Assembly: GCA_041671545.1 (NCBI GenBank)
Contig: JBAZBI010000018.1
Coordinates: 9,793 to 73,792 of the forward strand
Reading direction: 5' to 3'
DNA from: UBA1563 sp041671545
GTDB lineage: Bacteria; Bacteroidota; Ignavibacteria; Ignavibacteriales; Ignavibacteriaceae
Length of the DNA stretch: 64,000 bases
The notes beneath the pieces were generated by a model, which saw only the letters and a program-made list of their open reading frames with translations, ran no database searches and had not been told where the DNA came from. Shown here in pieces: positions 15,425-23,284 of this stretch. A program made the position numbers and the translations under genes. How positions within the stretch are numbered: the first letter of the stretch is position 1; every line of letters starts with the position of its first letter.

Positions 15425-15934
15425 TTATAGAAGCTTTTTTCTTCCAATAAGATGCTGAACTTTGGTGTTCCTCATTTTAAAGGGAAGTTTTTCTTCAAAC
15501 ACGAATCCTATTTTTTCATACCACCGGAGCGCATTGATATTATTATCCATAACGCCGATCCAAATTTCGGAAAAACCTTTTTCTTTTGCAGATGTAAAAG
15601 CAATTTCCATCAATTGCTTACCGATTTTCAATTTTTGAAATTCCGGTAGGACGTATATAGATGAAAGGTAAAATCTATTTTCTGTAATATCAATTGTCAA
15701 TTTTAACCAGCCGACAGCTTTGCCGTCAACTTCTGCAACAAAACAAAATGCGTTTGTGTTGTTGAAAAGTTCTTCTAACTTTTTTGTGTTGTAAGTCTTG
15801 TTTAAGTAAAAAGTCAAATCTTCTTTTGGAATGAAAGAAGCATAAGCTTTGTCCCACGATTTTTGCAAAATTTTATAAACTTGCTCAAAGTCGTTTTTTC
15901 CCCAAGGTCTAAAAGTTACTTTTGATTCTTCCAT
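15425..15934 (-). CDS. GNAT-family N-acetyltransferase
   Basis: A 169-residue Gcn5-related acetyltransferase using acetyl-CoA. The fold is recognised from N-terminal F-R-P-W-G-K-N-D-F, the motif-A region I-Y-V-L-P-E-F-Q-K-L-K-I-G-K-Q-L-M (the Q/R-x-x-G-x-G/A loop appears as Q-K-L-K-I-G-K) and the C-terminal N-A-L-R-W-Y-E-K-I-G-F. The last segment is typical of RimI-like and small-molecule acetyltransferases; the substrate cannot be told. It starts six bases after the epimerase gene, so the two share a transcript. Confidence 0.88.
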   Translation of the reverse strand: MEESKVTFRPWGKNDFEQVYKILQKSWDKAYASFIPKEDLTFYLNKTYNTKKLEELFNNTNAFCFVAEVDGKAVGWLKLTIDITENRFYLSSIYVLPEFQKLKIGKQLMEIAFTSAKEKGFSEIWIGVMDNNINALRWYEKIGFVFEEKLPFKMRNTKVQHLIGRKKLL

Positions 15935-15940
15935 GATTAC

Positions 15941-16978
15941 CTAAAAAAATATTTTTGCAATTCGTAAAATGCCTTGTTTCCAACGGACGCGGTGCGAGAT
16001 ACCGCTTGCCTCCTGGATTTTATCTATGTTTTCCAAATACCATTTGAAGTTGCGGAGAAGCGCGTCTTTATTGGAGAATTTTGGTTTGTAACCGAGAATT
16101 TTTTCTGCTTTCTCAATTGATACAAAAGAATCTTTGGAAGCGGTTTCATACACCCATTTATAAAGTGGGGATAATTTTAACGCTTCTAAAAATCTAAGAA
16201 TAAAAATGATTGGCTTCTCAGGCAGACCGGTAATTTTTTTACCAAACCCGGCGTAATCTAAAACAGCTTGATAATCTTCTTTCATCGTTGTGAATTCTTT
16301 CGCGCCGATATTAAACGTATCATTCACAATTTTTTCGTCGAGCATTGCGCAAAGATAAATTGCTTCACACAAGTCCTCAACATCAAGTAGTTGGTAACGG
16401 TTGTTCCCATCGCCGATCATCGGAAAACCTTTACCGTCTTTTGCCCAATCGTAGAGCAGATCAAATACACCAAGTCTTTCCGGACCGATAAAAGATTTCG
16501 GACGGAGAATTGGAACGCACATTCCTTGTTTTCTAAATTTTAAACATTCTTCTTCGGCGAGAATTTTTGCCTTCCCGTATGGCCCAACACCGTCAAGTTT
16601 ATCCGTTTCAAATAAAGGATGGTGATCTGGAATTCCGTAAACTGCTGTGGATGAAATATGGATAAATCTTTTTACTCCGGCTTTAACGGAAGCTCCGAGT
16701 AAATTTTTTGTTCCATCAATGTCCGTTGATAAAATATCTTCTTCAGAATAAAGCGGAAGTGCGGCAGCGGTATGCACAACAATATCAACGTTTGCAACGG
16801 ATTTTTCAACCGTTTGTTTATCACGAATATCGCCCGTGATAATATTTACTTTGTTTTTAACATCTTCATAATTGAAATCGACAATATCAAGTGAAGTAAC
16901 CTCATGATTATTCTTCAATAAATAACGGACTAAATTTATCCCAAGAAAACCGGCGCCGCCGGTAATTAAAAAGCGCAT
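15941..16978 (-). CDS. NAD-dependent nucleotide-sugar epimerase/dehydratase
   Basis: An extended short-chain dehydrogenase of 345 residues. Visible features are the Rossmann motif G-G-A-G-F-L-G at 7-13, D-I near 37 binding the adenine ribose, the catalytic Y-G-K-A-K near 131 with S-S-T upstream, and the R-P-K-S-F-I-G-P segment. It most resembles UDP-sugar 4-epimerases and 3-beta-hydroxysteroid-dehydrogenase-like proteins; the exact sugar is not determined. It leads a two-gene operon with the acetyltransferase. It is divergent from the TTG-start gene at 17060, sharing an 81-base promoter region. Confidence 0.88.
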   Translation of the reverse strand: MRFLITGGAGFLGINLVRYLLKNNHEVTSLDIVDFNYEDVKNKVNIITGDIRDKQTVEKSVANVDIVVHTAAALPLYSEEDILSTDIDGTKNLLGASVKAGVKRFIHISSTAVYGIPDHHPLFETDKLDGVGPYGKAKILAEEECLKFRKQGMCVPILRPKSFIGPERLGVFDLLYDWAKDGKGFPMIGDGNNRYQLLDVEDLCEAIYLCAMLDEKIVNDTFNIGAKEFTTMKEDYQAVLDYAGFGKKITGLPEKPIIFILRFLEALKLSPLYKWVYETASKDSFVSIEKAEKILGYKPKFSNKDALLRNFKWYLENIDKIQEASGISHRVRWKQGILRIAKIFF

Positions 16979-17024
16979 TAAAACAGTTCCTTAAAAAGTG
17001 AACGAAATTCAAGGTTAAAATTAC

Positions 17025-17032
17025 TATTTTTG
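17025..17032 (+). promoter_or_regulatory. Bacteroidota-type -7 promoter element
   Basis: TATTTTTG matches TAnnTTTG exactly and ends 27 bases before the TTG start at 17060, within the short divergent region. Confidence 0.5.
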
Positions 17033-17059
17033 GAGTGCTAAGAAAAGAAATGAATTGAT

Positions 17060-17785
17060 TTGGAAAAAATATTTAATAATAGAATTGTAGCTGATAATTT
17101 CCTTAAAGGATTTGGGTTCTCTCTGGGAGTTCACATTTTCATACTGGTTATTGCTCTCGTATTAAAGAGCGGAGTTCTAATTTCAAGAAGTGGATTGCCG
17201 AAATCTTCCGACACGAGAATGCAGTTTTTATACGAAGATAACTTTTCAAGTTCTTTACCACCGGGCTTAAATTCGGATCTATTACAAAAGGAAAATATCG
17301 ATTCCAAAGGGATAAATCCCGTCGCTGTTCCCGGATCGGTAAATGCGTCATCGCCATTTTCAAATGCCGATACAACCGGGTTAACCCAATTTTACTCGGA
17401 GAATTCATTAAATGTAAACATGAAATTTCCGATTGGCTGGACATACATCGACCAAAACGTAAAAAAGAAGCTTGATGGAGTTACTTTTTACGGTGATCCG
17501 CGGATTTATAGTCCACCCCCTTATGTCCATTTGGAGGTAGTTGAAAAATATTTGTTCAATCCGTCACGTTATACTTTAAAAGCTGAAAATTCCAACTATG
17601 AATATTACTTCAACCCGCCCGAAGAGCTTGAAGGGACATTCACCCAGACAATTTATATAAAAACAGATATTGATGAAGATTTTATCATAAAACTGATAGT
17701 TAAAGGAAAAGACCCTTTTTACCGTTTTTTGCCCTCTTTTTGGGGAATAGTGCAGTCATTTAATTTTGGCAGCTCAATTTTTTAG
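17060..17785 (+). CDS. Single-pass membrane-anchored protein of unknown function
   Basis: A 241-residue protein from a TTG start. One membrane helix lies at about 19-38 (G-F-S-L-G-V-H-I-F-I-L-V-I-A-L-V-L), a layout recalling TonB-like or energy-transducer N-termini. A Ser/Pro/Asn-rich spacer (40-115) is followed by a beta-rich domain with W-T-Y-I-D-Q and P-P-Y-V-H-L-E-V. No known family was recognised. The only nearby ATG (17050) is out of frame and stops at once, so TTG is used. It precedes the rplM operon by 115 bases. Confidence 0.75.
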   Translation: MEKIFNNRIVADNFLKGFGFSLGVHIFILVIALVLKSGVLISRSGLPKSSDTRMQFLYEDNFSSSLPPGLNSDLLQKENIDSKGINPVAVPGSVNASSPFSNADTTGLTQFYSENSLNVNMKFPIGWTYIDQNVKKKLDGVTFYGDPRIYSPPPYVHLEVVEKYLFNPSRYTLKAENSNYEYYFNPPEELEGTFTQTIYIKTDIDEDFIIKLIVKGKDPFYRFLPSFWGIVQSFNFGSSIF

Positions 17786-17900
17786 TAAATCCCGAATAAT
17801 ATTCGTAATATTACCCTTCAAAATAATTGACTTTTTAGTCTTGGAAGTTTATTTTTAAAGCCTTTATAAAAACGAATTTGAATATTCAGAGGAATGTTAC

Positions 17901-18341
17901 GTGAAACAAGAAAAACTGACCAGATTTATTAAACCGGAAGATGCTAATCAAAAGTGGTATGTAGTTGATGCAAAAGATCAAACTTTAGGACGATTGGCTT
18001 CACAAGTTGCCCGTGTTATCCGAGGGAAAAATAAAGCTACTTTTACTCCAAACATGGACACTGGCGATTTTGTAGTGGTTATCAATGCCGACAAAGTGAA
18101 AATTGCCGTAAAACGAGAAGAAATGAAGACTTACTTTCATCATACCGGTTACCCCGGCGGTTTGAAAGAAAGAGCATATAAAGAATTAACAGTTAAGAAA
18201 CCTGAATGGGTTATCGAAACTGCCGTAAGAGGTATGCTTCCAAAAACGAGATTAGGAAGACAAATTTTTAAAAAATTAAAAGTATATCGTGGAACAGAAC
18301 ATCCACATACAGCTCAAAAACCAGAAGTATTAAGTTTTTAA
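17901..18341 (+). CDS. rplM: 50S ribosomal protein L13
   Basis: Full-length L13, 146 residues, an early assembly protein of the large subunit. Family hallmarks include W-Y-V-V-D-A, L-G-R-L-A-S, G-K-x-K-A-T-F-T-P, G-D-F-V-V-V-I-N-A and the C-terminal M-L-P-K-T-R-L-G-R and Y-x-G-x-E-H-P-H. The GTG start follows AGAGGA. It forms the conserved rplM-rpsI pair with S9 ten bases downstream. Confidence 0.98.
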   Translation: MKQEKLTRFIKPEDANQKWYVVDAKDQTLGRLASQVARVIRGKNKATFTPNMDTGDFVVVINADKVKIAVKREEMKTYFHHTGYPGGLKERAYKELTVKKPEWVIETAVRGMLPKTRLGRQIFKKLKVYRGTEHPHTAQKPEVLSF

Positions 18342-18351
18342 CGGAGAAGAA

Positions 18352-18738
18352 ATGGCAGATCAAATTTTTGTTGGAAGAAGAAAAACAGCTGTAGCGCGTG
18401 TAATTCTGAGAAGCGGAAACGGAACGATAACAGTTAACGGAAAAGCTTTTGAACAAGCTTTCCCTGAAGCAGTTAGCCGCGAAGATATTCTTGGACCTTT
18501 TATTGTTACCGATACTCAAGGGAAATATGACGTTTCCGCCAAAGTAGCCGGCGGTGGCATCACCGGTCAAGCACAAGCAATTCGTTTAGGCATCGCTAGA
18601 TCACTTGAATCTATCGATAGCGAATATCGACCAAGATTAAAAGAAGCCGGATTTATGACGAGAGACCCGAGAATGGTCGAACGGAAAAAATACGGACAAC
18701 CAAAAGCAAGAAAAAGATTTCAATTTTCTAAAAGATAA
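18352..18738 (+). CDS. rpsI: 30S ribosomal protein S9
   Basis: Full-length S9, 128 residues. The G-R-R-K-T-A-V-A-R-V start, G-x-G-x-I-T-V-N-G, the G-G-G-I-T-G-Q-A-x-A-I-R-L-G-I-A-R segment and the extreme C-terminus K-R-F-Q-F-S-K-R are all present; the terminal Arg reaches the P-site tRNA. It is translated just after rplM from a clear GGAG site. Confidence 0.98.
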   Translation: MADQIFVGRRKTAVARVILRSGNGTITVNGKAFEQAFPEAVSREDILGPFIVTDTQGKYDVSAKVAGGGITGQAQAIRLGIARSLESIDSEYRPRLKEAGFMTRDPRMVERKKYGQPKARKRFQFSKR

Positions 18739-18851
18739 TTTTTCTAATTATATAATCAATCATCCATACTTTCAGATTTACCTCCTGTGTCCCGCTTTAA
18801 GGGATTAAAGGTAAAGAAGAAGAAAGTAGAAGTTAAACAGGAGCATATTCT
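18739..18851 (+). promoter_or_regulatory. rpsB leader with a short palindromic hairpin
   Basis: The 113-base gap before rpsB contains CTTTAA-GGGA-TTAAAG at 18795-18810, a perfect 6-bp stem with a 4-base loop, then a purine-rich stretch with AGGAG before the ATG. rpsB leaders are autoregulated by S2 in other bacteria; that this hairpin does so here is inference. Confidence 0.35.
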
Positions 18852-19619
18852 ATGAACAAAGTAGACCTCACTACGCTTATTGAAGCCGGTGCCCATTTCG
18901 GACACTTAACCCGTCGCTGGAATCCTAAAATGAAGCCATATATTTTTATGGAAAAAAACGGGATTCACATCATCGATTTAAAAAAATCTCAACTTCTTTT
19001 ACAATCAGCAGCAGAAAAAATATTCAATCTTACTTCCGAAGGGAAGAAAGTGCTTTTTGTAGGAACGAAGAAACAAGCTAAAAATATTATTGAAACCGAA
19101 GCCCGCCGCAGCGACCAATATTGGGTAACAGAACGCTGGCTTGGCGGAATGCTTACTAATTTTTCTACAATTAGAAAAAGTATTAAAAGACTTCATTCAA
19201 TTGAAAAACAAGAAACTGACGGAACTTTTGAAAAAATCACTAAGAAAGAAAGATTATTCCTTTCACGTGAAAAAGACAAACTGAAAAAAGTTCTTGAAGG
19301 TATTGAAAACATGAACAAATTGCCAAACGCTTTGTTTGTTGTTGATGTTAAGAAAGAATCGATCGCTGTGATGGAAGCTAAAAGACTTAACATCCCGGTT
19401 TATGCTATCGTTGATACGAACTGTGACCCCGATCCGATAGATTTCGTTATCCCGGCAAATGATGATGCGGTTAAAACGATTGAGATGATAACTAAATTAT
19501 TAGCCGATTCATGTATAGAAGGTGAAGCAAAATCTAAAGAAGTTAAAGCCGAAGACAGCGCTGCTCCTGAAAGAGTGACCAAAGAAAAAGAATTAGAAAA
19601 TAAAGAAGTATCTAAATAA
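18852..19619 (+). CDS. rpsB: 30S ribosomal protein S2
   Basis: S2, 255 residues, a small-subunit protein assembled late. G-A-H-F-G-H-L-T-R-R-W-N-P-K-M, the coiled-coil insert around 105-150, D-V-K-K-E and A-I-V-D-T-N-C-D-P are diagnostic. The last 30 residues are a charged, low-complexity extension (E-A-K-S-K-E-V-K-A-E-D) not essential to the fold. It is the first gene of rpsB-tsf-pyrH-frr. Confidence 0.98.
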   Translation: MNKVDLTTLIEAGAHFGHLTRRWNPKMKPYIFMEKNGIHIIDLKKSQLLLQSAAEKIFNLTSEGKKVLFVGTKKQAKNIIETEARRSDQYWVTERWLGGMLTNFSTIRKSIKRLHSIEKQETDGTFEKITKKERLFLSREKDKLKKVLEGIENMNKLPNALFVVDVKKESIAVMEAKRLNIPVYAIVDTNCDPDPIDFVIPANDDAVKTIEMITKLLADSCIEGEAKSKEVKAEDSAAPERVTKEKELENKEVSK

Positions 19620-19644
19620 TTATTTCTGAAAAAGGATTATTAAA

Positions 19645-20505
19645 ATGGCAATTACTGCTAAAGATGTAAATGAACTGCGCGCTAAAACCGGCGCAGGAAT
19701 GATGGATTGTAAAAAAGCTTTAACGGAAGCCGAAGGCAACATTGAGAAAGCTATTGATATTTTAAGAAAAAAAGGAGCCGCTGTAGCTGCAAAACGCGCT
19801 GATAAAGCCGCTAATGAAGGCGTTGTGCTTACTGCTGTTTCCCAAGATAAAAAGACCGGATTTATTATTGAAGTAAATTGTGAAACCGATTTCGTAGCAA
19901 AATCAGAGGACTTTATTGCTTTTGTGAATTTTGTATTAGAAACAACTCAACTTCATAAACCAACTTCAGTTGATGAACTTCTGTCAAAGGAAACTTCTCT
20001 TCAAACAAAATTAGATGAGATAGTAGGAAAGATCGGCGAAAAAGTTGTGATCTCTCGTATTGGGATCACTTCAACTGAAAACGGTTACGTTGCCGAATAC
20101 GTTCATCCCGGCGCTAAATTAGGAGTATTAATTATTTTTGTAAATGTGCCGGAAGATAAAGCCGAGTTGGTTGCCGGTATCTCAAAAGATATTGCTATGC
20201 AAGTTGCCGCTATGAAACCGCTTGCTGTTTATCGTGATGAAGTTGACCAGGAAGTAGTTAACAAAGAGATCGAAATCTATAAAGAGCTTGCGCGCAAAGA
20301 AGGTAAACCTGAACAAATTCTCGAGAAAATTTCAGCGGGAAGAATTAATAAATTCTACCAGGAAAATTGTCTTTTTGAACAAGCATTTATTAAAGATAAC
20401 ACTAAGACTGTTGGTGACTTGATAAAAGAAATTAATACAGCAGTCGGAGCTGAAGTGAAGATACAATCTTTTCTGCGCTTTCATCTTGGTGATGAAAAAA
20501 AATAA
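19645..20505 (+). CDS. tsf: Translation elongation factor Ts
   Basis: EF-Ts, 286 residues, the nucleotide-exchange factor for EF-Tu. It has the N-terminal UBA-like domain with L-R-A-K-T-G-A-G-M-M-D-C-K-K-A-L, the core T-D-F-V-A-K-S motif that contacts EF-Tu, and the dimerisation region. It follows rpsB by 25 bases and is followed by an intrinsic terminator before pyrH. Confidence 0.98.
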   Translation: MAITAKDVNELRAKTGAGMMDCKKALTEAEGNIEKAIDILRKKGAAVAAKRADKAANEGVVLTAVSQDKKTGFIIEVNCETDFVAKSEDFIAFVNFVLETTQLHKPTSVDELLSKETSLQTKLDEIVGKIGEKVVISRIGITSTENGYVAEYVHPGAKLGVLIIFVNVPEDKAELVAGISKDIAMQVAAMKPLAVYRDEVDQEVVNKEIEIYKELARKEGKPEQILEKISAGRINKFYQENCLFEQAFIKDNTKTVGDLIKEINTAVGAEVKIQSFLRFHLGDEKK

Positions 20506-20513
20506 CTGTTTTC

Positions 20514-20545
20514 AAAAAGGTCTTCATTGCGTAAGACCTTTTTTT
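20514..20545 (+). terminator. Intrinsic terminator between tsf and pyrH
   Basis: AAAAAGGTCTT and AAGACCTTTTTTT form an 11-bp stem around an 8-base loop, ending in a seven-T run. It lies only 20 bases before the pyrH start, so it probably reduces rather than abolishes read-through to pyrH-frr. Confidence 0.9.
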
Positions 20546-20564
20546 ATGTCTAAAGGAAATATCT

Positions 20565-21281
20565 ATGCAAACTCTAAAGTATAAAAGAATTCTTCTAAAG
20601 TTAAGCGGCGAATCGTTGATGGGCAAAAAAGGATTTGGTATTGATCCCGAAGTTCTTGATTTTTTTGCCGACGAAATTATCTCAATCCATAAACTTGGAG
20701 TTGAAATCGGTGTGGTTATCGGCGGCGGAAATATTTTCAGAGGTTTGAACGCCAGCGATCAGGGGATCGGGAGAGTTACCGGAGATCAAATGGGGATGCT
20801 CGCAACTTTGATAAATTCATTAGCGCTTCAAAATTCAATCGAATTAAAAGGCACATATTCCCGCTTAATGAGTTCAATTAAAATGGATGAAATAGCCGAA
20901 CCTTACATCCGCAGAAGAGCAATTCGTCATTTGGAAAAAGGACGTGTAGTTATTTTTGGCGCGGGAACAGGCCATCCTTATTTCAGCACGGATACTGCCG
21001 CATCCCTCCGGGCTGTTGAAATGGAAGCTGATGTGATAATCAAAGGAACACGTGTTGACGGTGTTTTTAATGCCGACCCGGAAAAAGTCCCCGGAGCTTT
21101 GAAGTTCGATTCAATTTCTTACATCGATATTTTAAAGAAAAATCTCCGTGTAATGGATATGACGGCAATCAGTTTGTGCCAGGAGAATAAACTCCCCCTT
21201 GTTGTATTTAATATGGATAAACCGGGCAACTTACTTGCTCTTATAAAAGGAGAAAATGTTGGAACTGTAGTGCAGGAATAA
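20565..21281 (+). CDS. pyrH: UMP kinase
   Basis: UMP kinase of the amino-acid-kinase fold, 238 residues, converting UMP to UDP with ATP. L-K-L-S-G-E-S-L-M-G at the N-terminus, V-I-G-G-G-N-I-F-R-G, G-D-Q-M-G-M-L-A and F-F-type G-A-G-T-G-H-P-Y-F-S-T-D-T-A are diagnostic. It sits between tsf and frr as in most bacteria. AAAGGA precedes the ATG. Confidence 0.97.
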   Translation: MQTLKYKRILLKLSGESLMGKKGFGIDPEVLDFFADEIISIHKLGVEIGVVIGGGNIFRGLNASDQGIGRVTGDQMGMLATLINSLALQNSIELKGTYSRLMSSIKMDEIAEPYIRRRAIRHLEKGRVVIFGAGTGHPYFSTDTAASLRAVEMEADVIIKGTRVDGVFNADPEKVPGALKFDSISYIDILKKNLRVMDMTAISLCQENKLPLVVFNMDKPGNLLALIKGENVGTVVQE

Positions 21282-21331
21282 AAAGATTTTATTATTTTTT
21301 TATTACTACTTTGAAACATTTTGAGGTTTTT

Positions 21332-21886
21332 ATGGAACAGATACTTAAAGATACACGATCAAAAATGGATAAATCAATTGAAGCGCTGCGACATGAATTA
21401 TCCAGGATCAGAACGGGCAAAGCAACCACCGCACTGTTGGATAACGTTAAAGTTGATTATTACGGAACACTCACTCCAATCCGGCAGGTAGCAAATGTTA
21501 CGGTTTTAGACAGCCACACCTTATCCGTTACACCTTGGGATAAATCTCTCGTTCAAGCGGTAGATAAAGCGATCCTCAATGCTGATCTTGGACTTAATCC
21601 TGTTAGCGATGGGACGAATTTAAAAATCCCGATTCCACTTTTAACAGAGGAAAGAAGAAAAGATTTAGTAAAGTTGGTTAAAAAATTCGGGGAAGACTGT
21701 AAAATTGCGATCCGAAATGTTAGACGCGAAGGGAATGATCATTTAAAGCGCGCTGAAAAAGATAAAAAAATTACCGAAGATCAATTAAAAGAAGCTGAAG
21801 ACAAAACACAGAAATTTACAAACGAACACATTACGATGATCGATGATATTCTGAAGCACAAAGAAAAAGAAATAATGGAAGTGTAG
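21332..21886 (+). CDS. frr: Ribosome recycling factor
   Basis: RRF, 184 residues, splits post-termination ribosomes with EF-G. R-T-G-K-A-T, the V-D-Y-Y-G-T-L-T-P-I-R-Q-V-A-N segment and L-N-P-V-S-D-G-T are diagnostic. The frame opens at a TTG at 21311, but GAGG seven bases before the ATG at 21332 and the normal RRF length decide the start. Confidence 0.97.
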   Translation: MEQILKDTRSKMDKSIEALRHELSRIRTGKATTALLDNVKVDYYGTLTPIRQVANVTVLDSHTLSVTPWDKSLVQAVDKAILNADLGLNPVSDGTNLKIPIPLLTEERRKDLVKLVKKFGEDCKIAIRNVRREGNDHLKRAEKDKKITEDQLKEAEDKTQKFTNEHITMIDDILKHKEKEIMEV

Positions 21887-21908
21887 CTTTTCTTTATTTG
21901 AGTTAATT

Positions 21909-21937
21909 AATTCCCGCTTCGCGCGGGAATTTTTTTA
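21909..21937 (+). terminator. Intrinsic terminator after frr
   Basis: AATTCCCGC-TTCGC-GCGGGAATT, a 9-bp stem with a 5-base loop, followed by a T-run. It ends the rpsB-tsf-pyrH-frr transcript. Confidence 0.92.
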
Positions 21938-22032
21938 TCCGGACTCCATCCGATTTATTATGATTCGGTTAAAATCTTTCCTCAAAATTTTCTAAATTTC
22001 TGTTGAAGATTTCGTAAAAAGAGAAAAACTAA

Positions 22033-22656
22033 ATGGTTAAAAATGTACTTTTATTTACAGGAGGATTGTTCCTCTTTTTAACCGGATGTGTATTGTACGG
22101 AGTATTACTTAATGTAAAAGAAAAACCCCTGCAGCAAGAAATGGCATTAAAGGGTTTAACCAAAATTGAAAATCCAAGAATTGTTATTAATCGTAATACA
22201 TTTGAGTTGGCTCTTTATGCCGATACGATTTTAGTAAAAAAATACCGGGCAGTTTTTGGAAGAAATCCACAACCGAAGCGAAGAGCAAATGATAATGCTA
22301 CTCCAATCGGTGTTTACAAAATTTGTGATATTCTCACTACACACAAATATGGAAAACTTTTTAAAATAACTTATCCGAATCTACAGGATGTTGAAGCCGG
22401 TTTTACACGGGGAAGTCTTACGCAAGATGAATATGAGAAACTCCGTTTTGATAATAATTACGGAGAATGTATTAATGCCGGAACCAAACTCGGCGGGGAT
22501 GTTGGAATCCACGGCATCGGTGAATTGAATTTTATTTTCAAAAATTTACCATTCGTATTTAACTGGACCGACGGTTCCATCGCTGTGAGCAATGAAAATA
22601 TTGATGAACTTTATAACATTATATCCAAAGGAACAGAAGTTGTTATTATTAAATAA
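22033..22656 (+). CDS. L,D-transpeptidase (YkuD) homologue with catalytic Cys replaced by Ser
   Basis: A 207-residue protein with an N-terminal membrane or lipoprotein-like signal (F-L-F-L-T-G-C, Cys19) and a YkuD domain at about 48-207. N-A-T-P-I-G-V-Y-K-I and the catalytic-site histidine in G-I-H-G-I-G (His160) are present. In active relatives of this branch the second motif reads D-G-C-I-A-V-S/T-N; here it is D-G-S-I-A-V-S-N, with Ser182 (codon TCC, 22576-22578) in place of the thiol nucleophile. A classical cross-linking reaction is therefore unlikely, unless serine works or the protein binds peptidoglycan without cutting. The next gene, a lipoprotein, starts inside its last codons. Confidence 0.85.
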   Translation: MVKNVLLFTGGLFLFLTGCVLYGVLLNVKEKPLQQEMALKGLTKIENPRIVINRNTFELALYADTILVKKYRAVFGRNPQPKRRANDNATPIGVYKICDILTTHKYGKLFKITYPNLQDVEAGFTRGSLTQDEYEKLRFDNNYGECINAGTKLGGDVGIHGIGELNFIFKNLPFVFNWTDGSIAVSNENIDELYNIISKGTEVVIIK

Positions 22657-23269
22657 ATTAAAATTAACGCTGATACTTTTTTCATTCCTAATACTCGTAA
22701 ATGGTTGTGCTGATAAGAATCAGGAACCATCTATGGCAAAAGAAGACTATCTTGGTGACAATCAAAAACTTCTTAAGCATCTCCAGAATAAATTTGATCC
22801 GGAAATAAAAGTTGCATTGTACAGCCAATTCGATAGTGACTCGACCAAAAAAGAAATTCTTGCGATCAAGGAAACAAAACCATCCAAGACAGATAAATGG
22901 GGATTGAAAATTCAACGCTTATCGAAGGATTCGTTGATCAAAATAGATGAATTTTTCCTCCCGGAAATGTCAACAAATGAAAGTATTTGCACGACTCAAA
23001 AAATCGAAGGATTTCCGTACGACTTATTTTATTATAACTCGGAAAGTTTTTATACGGGATCAAGCGGTGGAGAAGTTTTTACATACTTAATTGATTTTTC
23101 CGACCGGCAAACCTATTACGCCCATTTAGTAATAAAACCGGAGAAGCCGGTAATTCTTTTTCTTTCAAAAAATTGCGAAGGAAAAAAAACGAAAGAATTT
23201 TTCTTGAATCTTTTTAAACTTGATTACCCGGAACTTGTTCTTAGTCAAAAAGATATTTCATCAGATTAA
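22640..23269 (+). CDS. Lipoprotein of unknown function
   Basis: A 209-residue lipoprotein. I place the start at the TTG at 22640, which has AAAGGA seven bases upstream and gives a standard signal (L-K-L-T-L-I-L-F-S-F-L-I-L-V-N-G-C) with lipobox Cys23; the longer frame from 22592 would put extra charged residues before it. The gene overlaps the transpeptidase homologue by 17 bases, so translation is coupled. The mature part is mixed alpha/beta with no recognised domain. The Omp85 gene follows after 15 bases, so a shared envelope role is plausible. Confidence 0.75.
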   Translation: MLLLNKLKLTLILFSFLILVNGCADKNQEPSMAKEDYLGDNQKLLKHLQNKFDPEIKVALYSQFDSDSTKKEILAIKETKPSKTDKWGLKIQRLSKDSLIKIDEFFLPEMSTNESICTTQKIEGFPYDLFYYNSESFYTGSSGGEVFTYLIDFSDRQTYYAHLVIKPEKPVILFLSKNCEGKKTKEFFLNLFKLDYPELVLSQKDISSD

Positions 23270-23284
23270 ACACTAAAACTGATT

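Noticed and set aside
15367..15447. N-terminal extension of the DHS-like gene
   Set aside because: The added residues have no family support; a promoter element and a GAGG site lie within the extension.
22592..22639. Longer start for the lipoprotein after the transpeptidase homologue
   Set aside because: The TTG at 22640 has a ribosome site and gives a normal-length lipoprotein signal; the longer version would put 16 extra residues before it.
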